Positions 32,864 through 41,923 of a stretch of 64,000 nucleotides of DNA are shown piece after piece; the first letter of the stretch is position 1, and each line of letters opens with the position of its first letter. Made by a program: the position numbers and the translations under genes. The stretch covers positions 124,001 through 188,000 of the forward strand of contig JADJYF010000012.1 in NCBI GenBank assembly GCA_016719885.1. Reading direction: 5' to 3'. The notes below the pieces were generated by a model. It made no database searches, was not told where the DNA came from, and was given only the letters and a program-made list of their open reading frames with translations. This DNA is from Pseudomonadota bacterium (GTDB taxonomy: Bacteria > Pseudomonadota > Gammaproteobacteria > Ga0077536).

Positions 32864-33328
32864 TCAGAGCTGGGATTGCTGGTAGTTCTCGAGACCGAGG
32901 CGCTCGATGAGTGCGAGCTGGGTTTCCAACCAGTCGACGTGCTCTTCCTCGGCTTCGAGGATCTCGGTGAACAGTTCGCGCGAAACGAAGTCGGCGCAGG
33001 CCTCGCAGGCCTGGATGGCGGCGCGCAGTGCCGGCAGCCCGTCGTTCTCGAGGGCCAGGTCGGCGTTGAAGATCTCGACCGTGTTCTCGCCGATGCGCAA
33101 GCGCCCGAGGTCCTGCAGATTCGGCAGGCCGTCCAGGAACAGGATGCGGGCGATGAGTTTGTCGGCGTGCTTCATCTCGTCGATGGACTCGTGGTATTCG
33201 TGCTCGTCGAGCTTCTTCAGTCCCCAGTTCCTGAACATCCGCGCGTGCAGGAAATACTGGTTGATGGCGGTCAGCTCGTTCTTGAGCACCCGGTTCAAAT
33301 GTTCGATGACTTTTGCGTCGCCCTTCAT
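32864..33328 (-). CDS. bfr: Bacterioferritin
   Basis: A 154-residue ferritin-like four-helix protein. The ferroxidase ligands appear in KNELTAINQYFLHARM (E18), EYHESIDEMKHADKLI (E51, His54, with haem-ligand Met52) and the later EEEHVDWLE helix. FLDGLPNLQDLGRLRIGE is diagnostic. The ATG at 33328 is chosen, since the upstream frame has no similarity. It stores iron as a 24-mer. It lies upstream of bfd, divergent from lemA. Confidence 0.96.
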   Translation of the reverse strand: MKGDAKVIEHLNRVLKNELTAINQYFLHARMFRNWGLKKLDEHEYHESIDEMKHADKLIARILFLDGLPNLQDLGRLRIGENTVEIFNADLALENDGLPALRAAIQACEACADFVSRELFTEILEAEEEHVDWLETQLALIERLGLENYQQSQL

Positions 33329-33445
33329 GTCGGCTTCCTCGCTGTGCACGTGGGCTCGCGGCCCGCTGATCAAGTACGGCGCCGCGGCGCCGATGTCCTC
33401 ATCCATAATAGCGTCCCTATCCGTCGAGCAAGGAGTTCGCGCCCC

Positions 33446-34018
33446 ATGAATGTCAGTACTGTCGTGATGCTGGTCCTGCTGGTGGTGGTCGGAGGCTATG
33501 CCATCGCGATCTACAACGGCCTCGTGACGCTCAAGCACAACGTCGTGAAGGCGTGGGCCAACATCGATGTGCTGCTCAAGCAGCGCCACGATGAACTGCC
33601 TAAGCTGGTCGAGGTGTGCAAGCAATACATGCAGCACGAGCAACAGACGCTGCAGGAAGTCACGAGCGCGCGCGCCGCGGTGTTCGGCGCCAATCAGCGT
33701 CATGACGTGGCGGCGGTGGGCGCCGGCGAAGCGTCCCTGCGCAAGAGCCTCGGCCAGCTTTACGCGGTGGCGGAGTCCTATCCCGAGCTGCGGGCGGACC
33801 AGCAGTTCACGCAACTGCGTGAGCGCATTTCCGCGCTGGAAAACAGCATTGCCGACCGCCGCGAGTACTACAACGAGTCCGTCACCCTCAACAACATCCG
33901 CCTCGAAACCTTTCCGGATCTGATCCTGGCGCGCTGGTTCGGCTTCCGCGCCCAGGCGACACTGGAATTCAGCGCCGCCGAGACGGCCGATCTCGACGTC
34001 AAATCCTTGTTCGGTTAA
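33446..34018 (+). CDS. LemA family protein
   Basis: A 190-residue protein with an N-terminal membrane anchor at about 5-24 and a long helical bundle. YNGLVTLKHNVVKAWANIDV (residues 23-42) and KQRHDELPKLVEVCKQYM are the LemA signature. YYNESVTLNNIRLETFPDLI is conserved near the end. LemA faces the periplasm with its function unsettled. The ATG at 33446 is preceded by AAGGAG. A GIDE-domain membrane protein follows within 22 bases, a frequent pair. Confidence 0.92.
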   Translation: MNVSTVVMLVLLVVVGGYAIAIYNGLVTLKHNVVKAWANIDVLLKQRHDELPKLVEVCKQYMQHEQQTLQEVTSARAAVFGANQRHDVAAVGAGEASLRKSLGQLYAVAESYPELRADQQFTQLRERISALENSIADRREYYNESVTLNNIRLETFPDLILARWFGFRAQATLEFSAAETADLDVKSLFG

Positions 34019-34039
34019 GGCCTCGGGCAGCGCTCTTGC

Positions 34040-35005
34040 ATGCTGCTCCTCGAGGCATTGGCCAGCGCAGTCCACACCGCCCAGGCCGCGCCGTTCTGGA
34101 TCATGAGCGGCGTGGCGGCACTGCTCGCCGGCGGCCTGTGCTACGGCGCGCAGCGCAGCCTCGAGCGCAAACGCACGATGGAGAACACGCCCACCGCGCT
34201 GATACGCTCCGCCGCGCAGGGCTATACCGAACTGCGCGGCATGGCGGAAATGATGGCCGGCGCACCGATACGCACGCCGGCATCGTTACGCCAATGCGTG
34301 TGGTTCAAGTACAAGATTGAGCAATACCAGGAGTCGGGCCACGGCCGCGAGCGGCGCCGCGACTGGGTGGTGGTCGAACAGGGCGTGAGCGACAGCCTGT
34401 TCTACCTGACCGACACCAGCGGCAGTTGCGCGGTCGACCCCGACGGCGCCGAAGTGCATGCCCGTCGACCCGACGTGTGGTACGGCCAGGCGCGCACTCC
34501 CGGCTGCTTCAACCCGGCCGGCAACAACATGCTGTCGCGCTGGTTTACCGGTCTCGGCAAGACCTATCGCTATACCGAACACCTGATCTGTGCCGGCGAC
34601 GCGCTGTATGTCATCGGCCTGTTCACCACCCACGGTGGCGCCGGCACGGCGCCGCTGCCGGGCGACAACGAAGTGGCGGAGCGGTTGCGGGCCCTGAAAC
34701 GGGATCAGGCCGCCCTGTTACGCCGGTTCGACACCAACCGTGACGGCCACCTCGATGACCAGGAATGGCAGGCGGCGCGAGCCACGGTGGCGCGTGAAGT
34801 GCAGGCAGAGCGCGACGAGCATCGCGCGCCGCCGACGGTGGATGTCATCGGCCGCAGCGGCGATCGCCGTCGCCCCTTCGTCATCGCCGCCGGCGACGAG
34901 GACGCCGTGATCGCGCGCCACGCACGCGCGGCCGCGCTGTGCATCGCGCTCGGTGCGCCGCTTGCCGCACTCGTGCTGTGGTGCTGGATGCTGCGCCTGG
35001 GCTAG
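34040..35005 (+). CDS. GIDE-domain membrane protein with an EF-hand-like loop
   Basis: A 321-residue protein with a membrane helix at about 19-37 and another at the C-terminus (about 297-318). The middle part, with TPTALIRSAAQGYTELRGMA near 50 and a DWVVVEQGVSDSLFYLTD region, resembles GIDE domains of E3-ligase-like membrane proteins. Near residue 233 FDTNRDGHLDDQEW has the D-x-N-x-D-G-x-L-x-x-x-E spacing of an EF-hand, so calcium binding is possible. It lies next to lemA and is probably a functional partner. The mechanism is unknown. Confidence 0.75.
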   Translation: MLLLEALASAVHTAQAAPFWIMSGVAALLAGGLCYGAQRSLERKRTMENTPTALIRSAAQGYTELRGMAEMMAGAPIRTPASLRQCVWFKYKIEQYQESGHGRERRRDWVVVEQGVSDSLFYLTDTSGSCAVDPDGAEVHARRPDVWYGQARTPGCFNPAGNNMLSRWFTGLGKTYRYTEHLICAGDALYVIGLFTTHGGAGTAPLPGDNEVAERLRALKRDQAALLRRFDTNRDGHLDDQEWQAARATVAREVQAERDEHRAPPTVDVIGRSGDRRRPFVIAAGDEDAVIARHARAAALCIALGAPLAALVLWCWMLRLG

Positions 35006-35051
35006 AACCCGCGGCGCTGTGTCGTGTCGCGCAGTTCTGCATAATGCGCGC

Positions 35052-37085
35052 ATGAACGCCAACGCCCATCCCACCCTGGCCCGACTGCCGCATTTCGCCG
35101 GCATCGATGCATCCACCCTGGTCGCGCGCCTCGATGCGCTGCTCGATGCGCAGCGCGCGCGTATCGCTGCCCTGACGGCCGCCGGCAGCAGCGATTGGGA
35201 GGAGGTCGTCACGCCCATGGAGGAAATGGCCGATGAGCTGCATCGTTTCTTCGGGCCGGTCTCGCACCTGCATAACGTCGCCGATACCGACGCGCTGCGC
35301 GCGGTGTACACCGAGTGCGTGAGCCGCGTATCGGCGTTTGGCGCCGAACTCGAACAGAACGCCGGACTGTGCGCGGCCTACCAGCGCCTGCGCGCGCAGC
35401 CGGCCTTCAGCCAGTTCGATGACGCGCGGCGCAAGCTGGTCGACAACGCGCTGCGCGATTTCCGTCTGGGCGGCGTCGATCTGCCCGCCGCGACCCAGGC
35501 CGAGGTCACCCGGCTCAAGGTGGAACTGGCGCAACTGGCGGCGCGTTACGAGGAAAACGTGCTCGACGCCAGCCAGGGCTTCAGCCTGGACGTGGACGAC
35601 GAATCACGCCTGGCCGGCCTGCCGGCGTCGACCCTCGCGATGGCGCGTCAGAAAGCCGCCGATGCCGGCCGCGCCGGCTGGCGTTTGACGCTGGACCTGC
35701 CCTCTTACGTGCCCGCCATGTGCAACCTGGTCGACCGCGAACTGCGCCGCCAGCTCTACGAGGCCTATACGACGCGCGCCTCGGACTGCGGTCCGCAGGC
35801 CGGCAGCCACGACAACAGCGCGGTCATGCACGATCTCCTGACGCGCCGTCAGCAGCTCGCGCGTCTGCTCGGCTTCGACAACTACGCGGCCCTGTCACTC
35901 GCGACCAAGATGGCGCCGTCGCCGGACGCAGTCGTCGAGTTCCTGGAAGACCTCGGCCGCCAGGCGCGGCCCGCGGCGCAGCGGGAAGTCGAGCAGCTGC
36001 GCGACTTCGCGCGCACCGAACTCGGCATGGACCAGCTCGAAGCCTGGGACATCGCCTACTGCTCCGAGCAGTTGCGCCGGCATCGCTACCAGTTGAACCA
36101 GGAAGAGCTGCGCCCCTACTTTCCGTTGCCGAAAGTGCGCGCCGGCCTGTTCGAGATCACCGCGCGCCTGTTCGGTCTGCGCTTCGAGCGCGTCGAGGGC
36201 GTGGAAACCTGGCACCCGGACGTGGAATTCCACGCGGTATGCGACGCCGACGGCGCCACGCGCGGCTATTTCTATCTCGACCTCTACGCGCGCGCCGGCA
36301 AACGCAGCGGTGCGTGGATGGACGACTGCCTGAGCCGCTGGCAGCACGGTGACGACACCCAGCTGCCGGTCGCCTATCTGAACTGCAATTTCACGCCCGC
36401 CCAAGGCGGCAACCCGAGCCTGCTCACCCACGACGACGTCACCACCCTGTTCCACGAGTTCGGCCATGGCCTGCATCACCTGCTGACCACAGTCGGGCGA
36501 CCGGCGGTCGCCGGCATCAACGGCGTGCCGTGGGACGCCGTCGAGTTGCCCAGCCAGTTTCTCGAGAACTGGTGCTGGGAGCGCGAGGCGCTGGACTTGA
36601 TGTCCGGCCATGTCGAATCGGGGCAAGCCTTGCCCCAGGCGCTGTTCGAGCGCCTCGATGCGGCGCGCCACTTCCAGGCCGCCATGCAGATGGTGCGTCA
36701 GCTGGAATTCGCGCTGTTCGATTTTCGCCTGCACCGCGATTACGCGCCGGGATGCGACATCCAGGCCTTGCTGGACGACGTGCGGGCGCAGGTCGCGGTC
36801 ATCACGCCACCGCGCTGGAACCGCTTCCAACACAGCTTCACGCACATCTTCGGCGGCGGTTACGCGGCCGGCTACTACAGCTACAAATGGGCCGAAGTGC
36901 TGTCCGCCGACGCCTTCGAACGCTTCACCGAGGAAGGCATCTTCAACGCCGACACCGGCCGCGCTTTTCGCGACAGCATTCTCGCCAAGGGCGGCGCCGA
37001 GGATGCGCTGACCTTGTTCCGTCGCTTTCGCGGTCGCGAGCCCGAGGTCGCGGCGCTGCTGCGTCAGGCTGGACTCATCGCTTAA
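35052..37085 (+). CDS. prlC: M3 family metallopeptidase, oligopeptidase A
   Basis: A 677-residue cytoplasmic zinc peptidase. The catalytic HEFGH is at 468-472, followed by ELPSQFLENWCWE, which provides the third zinc ligand. GGGYAAGYYSYKWAEVLSAD near the end is diagnostic for the M3 family. It degrades short peptides, including cleaved signal peptides. ATG 35052 is selected; the long upstream extension to 34953 lies inside the GIDE gene and has no similarity. Confidence 0.95.
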   Translation: MNANAHPTLARLPHFAGIDASTLVARLDALLDAQRARIAALTAAGSSDWEEVVTPMEEMADELHRFFGPVSHLHNVADTDALRAVYTECVSRVSAFGAELEQNAGLCAAYQRLRAQPAFSQFDDARRKLVDNALRDFRLGGVDLPAATQAEVTRLKVELAQLAARYEENVLDASQGFSLDVDDESRLAGLPASTLAMARQKAADAGRAGWRLTLDLPSYVPAMCNLVDRELRRQLYEAYTTRASDCGPQAGSHDNSAVMHDLLTRRQQLARLLGFDNYAALSLATKMAPSPDAVVEFLEDLGRQARPAAQREVEQLRDFARTELGMDQLEAWDIAYCSEQLRRHRYQLNQEELRPYFPLPKVRAGLFEITARLFGLRFERVEGVETWHPDVEFHAVCDADGATRGYFYLDLYARAGKRSGAWMDDCLSRWQHGDDTQLPVAYLNCNFTPAQGGNPSLLTHDDVTTLFHEFGHGLHHLLTTVGRPAVAGINGVPWDAVELPSQFLENWCWEREALDLMSGHVESGQALPQALFERLDAARHFQAAMQMVRQLEFALFDFRLHRDYAPGCDIQALLDDVRAQVAVITPPRWNRFQHSFTHIFGGGYAAGYYSYKWAEVLSADAFERFTEEGIFNADTGRAFRDSILAKGGAEDALTLFRRFRGREPEVAALLRQAGLIA

Positions 37086-37106
37086 GCGGACCGGATAATC
37101 GCCCGG

Positions 37107-37883
37107 ATGCGCCTCCCCATCCGCCTACTGCCGGCCCTGTTGATGCTCGCCTGCGGCGCCGCCGCGGCGGCCGACACGGCCTATGTCATCGACAAGCTGC
37201 TGGTCGGCATCCACGAAAGCCGCGATACCGACAGCGCCATCATCAAGGTCGTACCGACCGGCACCAAGCTCGAGGTGCTGAAGCGCGATGGCGACGTCGC
37301 CAACGTCAGCGAACCGGGCGGCGCCTCGGGCTGGGTCGATGCCGCGTATCTCAGCGCCGAGCCGCCGGCGCAAGTGCGCATCGCCGAGCTCGAGAAGATC
37401 AAGGCCGCGCTGGAAGACCAGCTCAAGCACGTCGAGCAGGCCTCGCGCGGCGCGCCGCCGGTGGCCGGCGCGCCGGCCAGTGACGCGGCCAGCGCCGAAA
37501 TCGACAACCTGACCAAGGAAAACACCGATCTGAAAGGTCGGCTGTCCGACGAGAAGCTGCGTGCCGAGACGCTGCAGACCGAAGTCTCCTCGCTGCGCGC
37601 CCAGGTCAAGAGCACCGCCGTGCCGCCCGACACGCGCCTGGTGGAACTCGAACGCTCGCGCGACGATCTCGAGCGGGACCTCGAAGACGCGCGCGCCAAG
37701 CTTGCCGAGTACGCCGCCCGCACGTCGCTGGACGACGTCGCGGCGCTGGTGCCCGTGGTGCTGCGCGAGTACGCCAAGAGCCTCGTGCTGCTGACGGTGG
37801 TACTACTGGCGCTCGGCTTCGGTGCGGGCGTCTACCTGCTGGATTTCCTCAACCGTCGGCGTCATGGCGGCTTCAGGGTCTAG
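37107..37883 (+). CDS. Periplasmic SH3-domain membrane protein (YgiM/TIGR04211 type)
   Basis: A 258-residue protein with a signal peptide (1-22), a bacterial SH3 domain (about 23-87, YVIDKLLVGIHESRDTDSAI then SGWVDAAYLS), a coiled coil from about 91 to 205 and a C-terminal membrane helix near 222-245, followed by RRRHGGFRV. This order is that of the TIGR04211 family, including E. coli YgiM. It is probably anchored in the inner membrane with the SH3 domain in the periplasm. Its function is unknown. Confidence 0.87.
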   Translation: MRLPIRLLPALLMLACGAAAAADTAYVIDKLLVGIHESRDTDSAIIKVVPTGTKLEVLKRDGDVANVSEPGGASGWVDAAYLSAEPPAQVRIAELEKIKAALEDQLKHVEQASRGAPPVAGAPASDAASAEIDNLTKENTDLKGRLSDEKLRAETLQTEVSSLRAQVKSTAVPPDTRLVELERSRDDLERDLEDARAKLAEYAARTSLDDVAALVPVVLREYAKSLVLLTVVLLALGFGAGVYLLDFLNRRRHGGFRV

Positions 37884-37898
37884 GCGCGGGCACTGCCG

Positions 37899-38669
37899 AT
37901 GACGACCTTCGCGACCTGGAACGTCAATTCGATACGCGCGCGCTTCGCGCACCTCTCGAGCTGGCTCACGGAGGCCGCGCCCGACGTGGTCGGCATCCAG
38001 GAAACCAAGGTCCAGGACCCGGATTTCCCGCTCGAGCAATTGCAGGCGCTTGGCTACCACACGCTGTTCAGTGGCCAGAAGTCCTATAACGGCGTGGCGC
38101 TGTTGTCGCGCGAACCAGCCACGCTCATCGCCACCGATCTGCCGGGCTTCGACGATCCGCAGCGGCGCGTGCTGGCAGCCAAGGTAGCCGGCATCACTTT
38201 CGTCAATCTCTACGTGCCCAACGGCTCCGAGGTCGGCTCGGACAAATACGCCTACAAGCTGGCGTGGCTGGACGCCCTCGGCGACTGGGTGGCGCAGCTC
38301 GCCGCCGGCGGCGAACCCTTGATGGTGGTAGGCGATTTCAACATCGCGCCCGACGATCGTGACGTACACGATCCGGAGGCCTGGCGCGGCAAGATCCTGT
38401 GCAGTGAACCCGAGCGCGCGCGCCTGCAAAGACTGCTGGCACTCGGCCTCAGCGACGTGTTCCGTCAGTTCGAGCAGGCGCCGGGCAGCTTTTCCTGGTG
38501 GGACTATCGCGGTGGCGGTTTTCGGCGCAACGAAGGCCTGCGCATCGATCTCATCCTGGCCAATGCCGCGCTTGCCGCGCGCTGCGAAGCCTGCGCCATC
38601 GATCTCACGCCGCGTCGTTGGGACAAGCCCTCGGACCACGCGCCGGTGGTGGCGCGACTGCGCGCTTGA
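37899..38669 (+). CDS. xthA: Exodeoxyribonuclease III
   Basis: A 256-residue AP endonuclease/3' exonuclease. TWNVNSIRAR at the start, IQETKVQD near 35 (metal Glu), LMVVGDFNIAPDDRDV near 147-162, the recognition loop FSWWDYRG near 203 and the catalytic SDHAPVV at the end are intact. It acts in base-excision repair. GTG/ATG choice is clear: ATG 37899 directly starts MTTFATWNVNS. Confidence 0.95.
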   Translation: MTTFATWNVNSIRARFAHLSSWLTEAAPDVVGIQETKVQDPDFPLEQLQALGYHTLFSGQKSYNGVALLSREPATLIATDLPGFDDPQRRVLAAKVAGITFVNLYVPNGSEVGSDKYAYKLAWLDALGDWVAQLAAGGEPLMVVGDFNIAPDDRDVHDPEAWRGKILCSEPERARLQRLLALGLSDVFRQFEQAPGSFSWWDYRGGGFRRNEGLRIDLILANAALAARCEACAIDLTPRRWDKPSDHAPVVARLRA

Positions 38670-38753
38670 GATGACACAATGCTTTACTCAAGTTTCCGCC
38701 CATGTGTCGACCAGGTCGCGCCGCATGGGCGTCTGCCTCGGTAGGCTTTAGCC

Positions 38754-39116
38754 ATGAACCACGAAAACAACGACGAAGAATTCCCGTTCGACGAGTGGGC
38801 CTCGCTGGCCCGTCACGATCCGCGCGGCTTCGAGTCCGCCCGCCGCCAGGTGCTGCAGGGCCTCATCGAATCGGCCCCCGCCAACCAGCGGCGGCGCCTG
38901 GAAGGTCTGCAATGGCAGATCGACCGCGAACGCGAGCGGGCCGACAACCCGATGGCATCGTGCATCAAGATCTCGGGCATGATGTGGGACCGGGTGCTCG
39001 GCGAGGGCGGCCTGGTGGACAACCTCGAGCAGTTGTCCGGCGTCAAACCGCCGCGCGAGCAGCCGCGCCGGCAGGCATCGGTACTGCCGTTCAGCCGCCG
39101 CGACGATACGGTATGA
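38754..39116 (+). CDS. DUF3135 family protein
   Basis: A 120-residue soluble protein. FPFDEWASLARHDPRGFESA at 11-30 and RLEGLQWQIDRERERADNP near 48-66 match the DUF3135 family, found mainly in Gammaproteobacteria. It is helical, charged and lacks Cys pairs or membrane segments. It lies between xthA and rpmE as a probable single gene. Function unknown. Confidence 0.8.
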   Translation: MNHENNDEEFPFDEWASLARHDPRGFESARRQVLQGLIESAPANQRRRLEGLQWQIDRERERADNPMASCIKISGMMWDRVLGEGGLVDNLEQLSGVKPPREQPRRQASVLPFSRRDDTV

Positions 39117-39189
39117 GCCATTGCGACTTGCATTGACTTGGGCCGGGACCTAGAATTCGGCCCCTTTTGCGAGCTATCGAGCAGCGTCC

Positions 39190-39399
39190 ATGAAATCGGA
39201 TACCCATCCCAACTACCACGACATCACCGTCAAGTGCAGCTGTGGCAACACCTTCCAGACGCGCTCGACCCTGCACGGTGAGCAGCTGCAGCTGGACGTG
39301 TGCTCGTCCTGCCACCCGTTCTACACGGGCCAGCAGAAGGTCGTCGACACCGCCGGCCGCATCGACAAGTTCCGTCGCAAGTACGGCGGCCCGGCCTGA
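39190..39399 (+). CDS. rpmE: 50S ribosomal protein L31, zinc-binding form
   Basis: A 69-residue protein with the zinc ligands of C-plus L31: CSCGN at 16-20 and CSSCHPFYTG at 37-46. It starts MKSDTHPNYHDITVKCSC, typical of the family. Because zinc is bound, the gene would not be expected under Zur control, unlike Cys-less paralogues. Confidence 0.97.
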   Translation: MKSDTHPNYHDITVKCSCGNTFQTRSTLHGEQLQLDVCSSCHPFYTGQQKVVDTAGRIDKFRRKYGGPA

Positions 39400-39701
39400 G
39401 ATTCTCTGCCCGCGCCTTCGTCGGTACGGGCTCCCGGTATCATGATGAGTGGCGCGCCTCGACGCGCCGCTTGTGTTTAAGGGCTCGGCACTCGGTCAAA
39501 TTGCCGCGCGGTTTGCGTTCCAGGATTTTTTTCACTGTGACGCGGAACCAACAATCAAGCCCCAAGTCTCAACGTCACGTTCGCCAGAACGAGCCTGCCA
39601 ACCCCCTCCCAAGGTAGGCGACGCCCGATCCCCCAATCGGGCAACAAAGTGGCCCCGGTCAGTCAGTCCCCCTAACAGCCTGTACCGGGGCCCTTTTTTT
39701 T
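39400..39701 (+). ncRNA. Gene-free tract with hairpins and plus-strand terminator; possible 3' UTR or small RNA
   Basis: About 300 bases between rpmE and engB without a supported gene. A first hairpin pairs GCCCGAT (39623-39629) with ATCGGGC (39636-39642). A strong terminator follows: GGCCCCGGT (39651-39659) with ACCGGGGCC (39684-39692), then eight T. No plus-strand gene lies between it and rpmE, so it ends either a long rpmE transcript or a separate small RNA. I do not recognise a known RNA family. Confidence 0.35.
39651..39701 (+). terminator. Rho-independent terminator
   Basis: A 9-bp GC-rich stem with a 24-base loop and a T-run at 39694-39701, directed on the plus strand. The last T abuts the engB stop codon on the opposite strand. 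Confidence 0.75.
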
Positions 39702-40324
39702 CACTCCAGCTGTAACCACTCGGCCAGCACCTGCCAGGCCTGCTCGGCGCCGTCTTGCTTGAGGGCCGAGAACAGCTGCGCGCTTGCCGCCCAGCCGCGT
39801 TTGGCGATGGCCGCGGTGACCTGGTGCAACGTCGCCGTGGCCGGCCCACGGCCGAGCTTGTCACTCTTGTTCAGCAGCACGTGCGCGGCGACGCCGGCGT
39901 GGTTGCACCACTCGAGTACCGCGAGATCCTGCGGCTTGAGCGGATGACGGATGTCCATCAGGAGCACGAGGCCCGCCAACGAGGCGCGGGTCTCGAGGTA
40001 TTCGGGCAACGCGTCCTCCCAGTGGGCGCGCATGGACTTCGCGACTTTCGCGTAGCCGAAGCCCGGCAGGTCGATGAGACGCCTTTCGGCGTCCAGTTCG
40101 AACACCACGATATGCTGGGTACGGCCCGGCGTGCGGCTGGTGCGCGCCAGACCGCGCTGTCCGCACAGCACGTTGAGCGCGCTGGACTTGCCGGCGTTGG
40201 AGCGGCCCGCGAAGGCGATTTCGCGGCCCACGTCGGCCGGCAGCAGGCGCGCCTCGGGCACGCTCAAGGTGAAGCGCGCGGTCTTGAGCAGTTTGCGTGC
40301 TCGCTCTGATCCGTTGTCCGTCAT
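39701..40324 (-). CDS. engB: Ribosome biogenesis GTP-binding protein EngB (YihA)
   Basis: A 207-residue GTPase needed for large-subunit assembly. Walker A is AGRSNAGKSS near 39-48, switch II DLPGFGYAKV near 85 and base recognition LNKSDKLGR near 151-159. RTPGRTQHI is the G2 region. ATG 40324 gives MTDNGSERARKLL; a longer frame to 40567 has no similarity. It is divergent from the cytochrome c4 gene, as in many Gammaproteobacteria. Confidence 0.96.
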   Translation of the reverse strand: MTDNGSERARKLLKTARFTLSVPEARLLPADVGREIAFAGRSNAGKSSALNVLCGQRGLARTSRTPGRTQHIVVFELDAERRLIDLPGFGYAKVAKSMRAHWEDALPEYLETRASLAGLVLLMDIRHPLKPQDLAVLEWCNHAGVAAHVLLNKSDKLGRGPATATLHQVTAAIAKRGWAASAQLFSALKQDGAEQAWQVLAEWLQLE

Positions 40325-40398
40325 GGTGAAGTTCCGCTCTCGGCCGCGTCGCGCCCATTCGCCGTACGCATTAGTGCAGATCACGGCCTCGTCCCGTA

Positions 40399-40404
40399 TA
40401 TAAT
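40399..40404 (+). promoter_or_regulatory. Possible -10 element for cytochrome c4
   Basis: A perfect TATAAT at 40399-40404 lies 32 bases before the cytochrome c4 ATG in the engB/cytochrome intergenic region. No convincing -35 hexamer is seen at 16-18 bases. Confidence 0.4.
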
Positions 40405-40436
40405 CACGCCTGACTTCCCGCAAGCGAGAGCAAGAG

Positions 40437-41042
40437 ATGCATAAGAGGAACGCGTTCCTGGCGGTGGCTGCCCTGTGCGTGGCGTTTGTCGCCACTGCCC
40501 AAGCGGATGGCAAGGCCAAGGCGATGGTGTGTACTGCCTGCCACGGACCCGATGGCAACAGCAGCAATCCGATCTGGCCGAATCTTGCCGGCCAGAACCC
40601 GAGCTACATCGTCGCCCAGTTGAAGGCGTTCAAGGCGGGCACCCGTCAGAACGCATCGATGGCGCCGATGGTCGCTTCGCTTGCCGAAGGTGACATGGAA
40701 GAGATCGCCAATTTCTTCGCGGCCCAGACCTTGAAGGTCAAGCCGCTGGCCGCTGACCAGGCCGCCGCCGCGACCGCCGGCGAGAAGATCTACCGTGGCG
40801 GCGACGCCGAGCGCGGCATCCCGGCCTGCATGGCTTGCCACGGACCCGACGGTGGCGGTAATCCCGGCTCGGGCTATCCGGCATTGCGCGGCCAACAATT
40901 CGACTACACCGTCACCCAGTTGACGAACTATCACGGCGGCGCGCGTCAAACCGATGCTCAATCGATGATGCGCACCATCGCCAAGCGTCTGTCCGACGAC
41001 GACATCAAGAACCTGGCGCGTTACGTCTCGGCATTGCATTGA
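40437..41042 (+). CDS. Cytochrome c4 (dihaem)
   Basis: A 201-residue exported protein with a signal peptide at 1-22 and two haem domains. CTACH is at 32-36 and CMACH at 131-135. Met ligands are likely in the AS-M-APM and DAQSMM regions. It carries electrons in the periplasm to terminal oxidases. A ribosome-binding site (GAGAGCAAGAG) precedes the ATG. The next gene is dsbA, a conserved neighbour in gamma- and betaproteobacteria. Confidence 0.95.
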   Translation: MHKRNAFLAVAALCVAFVATAQADGKAKAMVCTACHGPDGNSSNPIWPNLAGQNPSYIVAQLKAFKAGTRQNASMAPMVASLAEGDMEEIANFFAAQTLKVKPLAADQAAAATAGEKIYRGGDAERGIPACMACHGPDGGGNPGSGYPALRGQQFDYTVTQLTNYHGGARQTDAQSMMRTIAKRLSDDDIKNLARYVSALH

Positions 41043-41048
41043 GTCCAG

Positions 41049-41080
41049 CGCTATCGGCCGGGCACGCCCGGCCGATAGCG
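41049..41080 (+). terminator. 15-bp perfect hairpin between cytochrome c4 and dsbA
   Basis: CGCTATCGGCCGGGC at 41049-41063 is followed by two bases and its exact complement at 41066-41080. There is no T-run. It starts six bases after the cytochrome stop and ends nine bases before the first possible dsbA ATG. It may stabilise the upstream RNA or limit read-through. Confidence 0.5.
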
Positions 41081-41088
41081 GGAACAGC

Positions 41089-41745
41089 ATGCGACACAAC
41101 ACTGAGTATCGGATGACTATGAAGCTATACAAGATCGTGTGTTCAGCCTTGCTGGCACTGTTGGTCGCCAATGGCAACGCCCAGGAATTCGTTGTTGGCC
41201 AGCACTACCAGGAAGTCAAACCGGCCGTCGCGACTTCGGTCGCTGAGGGCAAGGTCGAAGTGCTGGAACTGTTCTGGTACGGCTGTCCGCATTGCTACGC
41301 ATTCGAGCCGCAGCTGTCGGAGTGGGTGAAGAACAAGCCCGAATACGTCGAATTCGTGCGCGTGCCGGCGGTGTTCGCCCACAATTGGGAGGTCCATGCA
41401 CGCGCCTACTACGCCGCCCAGCAGCTCGGCGTGCTCGAGAAAGTTCACCATCCGCTGTTCGATGCGATCCACAAGCAGGGGCGCAAGGTTTTCTCCGAGG
41501 ACGAGCTTGCCACGTTCTTCGCCGACCTAGGCGTCGACGCGGAAGCATTCAAGAAGGCCTTCAATTCCTTCGATGTCGACACCAAGACCCGCCACGCCAT
41601 CTCGCTCACGCGTCAATACGGCATCACCGGCGTCCCCGCCATCATCATCAATGGCAAATACCGCACCAGTGCCCAGGAAGCCGGTGATCTCGACACCCTG
41701 TTAAAGGTGGTTGAAACCCTGGCCGATAAGGAACACAAGCGGTAA
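41089..41745 (+). CDS. dsbA: Thiol:disulphide interchange protein DsbA
   Basis: A 218-residue protein if ATG 41089 is used; ATG 41113 or 41119 gives a more ordinary signal peptide (MKLYKIVCSALLALLVANG). The active-site CPHC is at 66-69 by the long numbering, in LFWYGCPHCYAFEP, with the cis-Pro loop GITGVPAIIING. It inserts disulphide bonds in the periplasm. It follows cytochrome c4, separated by a 15-bp hairpin that ends next to the first start's GGGA. Confidence 0.93.
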   Translation: MRHNTEYRMTMKLYKIVCSALLALLVANGNAQEFVVGQHYQEVKPAVATSVAEGKVEVLELFWYGCPHCYAFEPQLSEWVKNKPEYVEFVRVPAVFAHNWEVHARAYYAAQQLGVLEKVHHPLFDAIHKQGRKVFSEDELATFFADLGVDAEAFKKAFNSFDVDTKTRHAISLTRQYGITGVPAIIINGKYRTSAQEAGDLDTLLKVVETLADKEHKR

Positions 41746-41923
41746 TCATCCGCGCGCGTAACGCGCGGTCGCGCTCGAAGTCCTGAACGGGGGCTTCGAA
41801 CGCGCGAGTCTCTTCATTCTGCGAGACCTTACCGACAGGTGTGCAACTGTTGCGTCGTGCACGTACTTCATACGGACGCGATGCGAGAGAAGCACGAACG
41901 TCACTCAAGACGTCGGAACAGTA

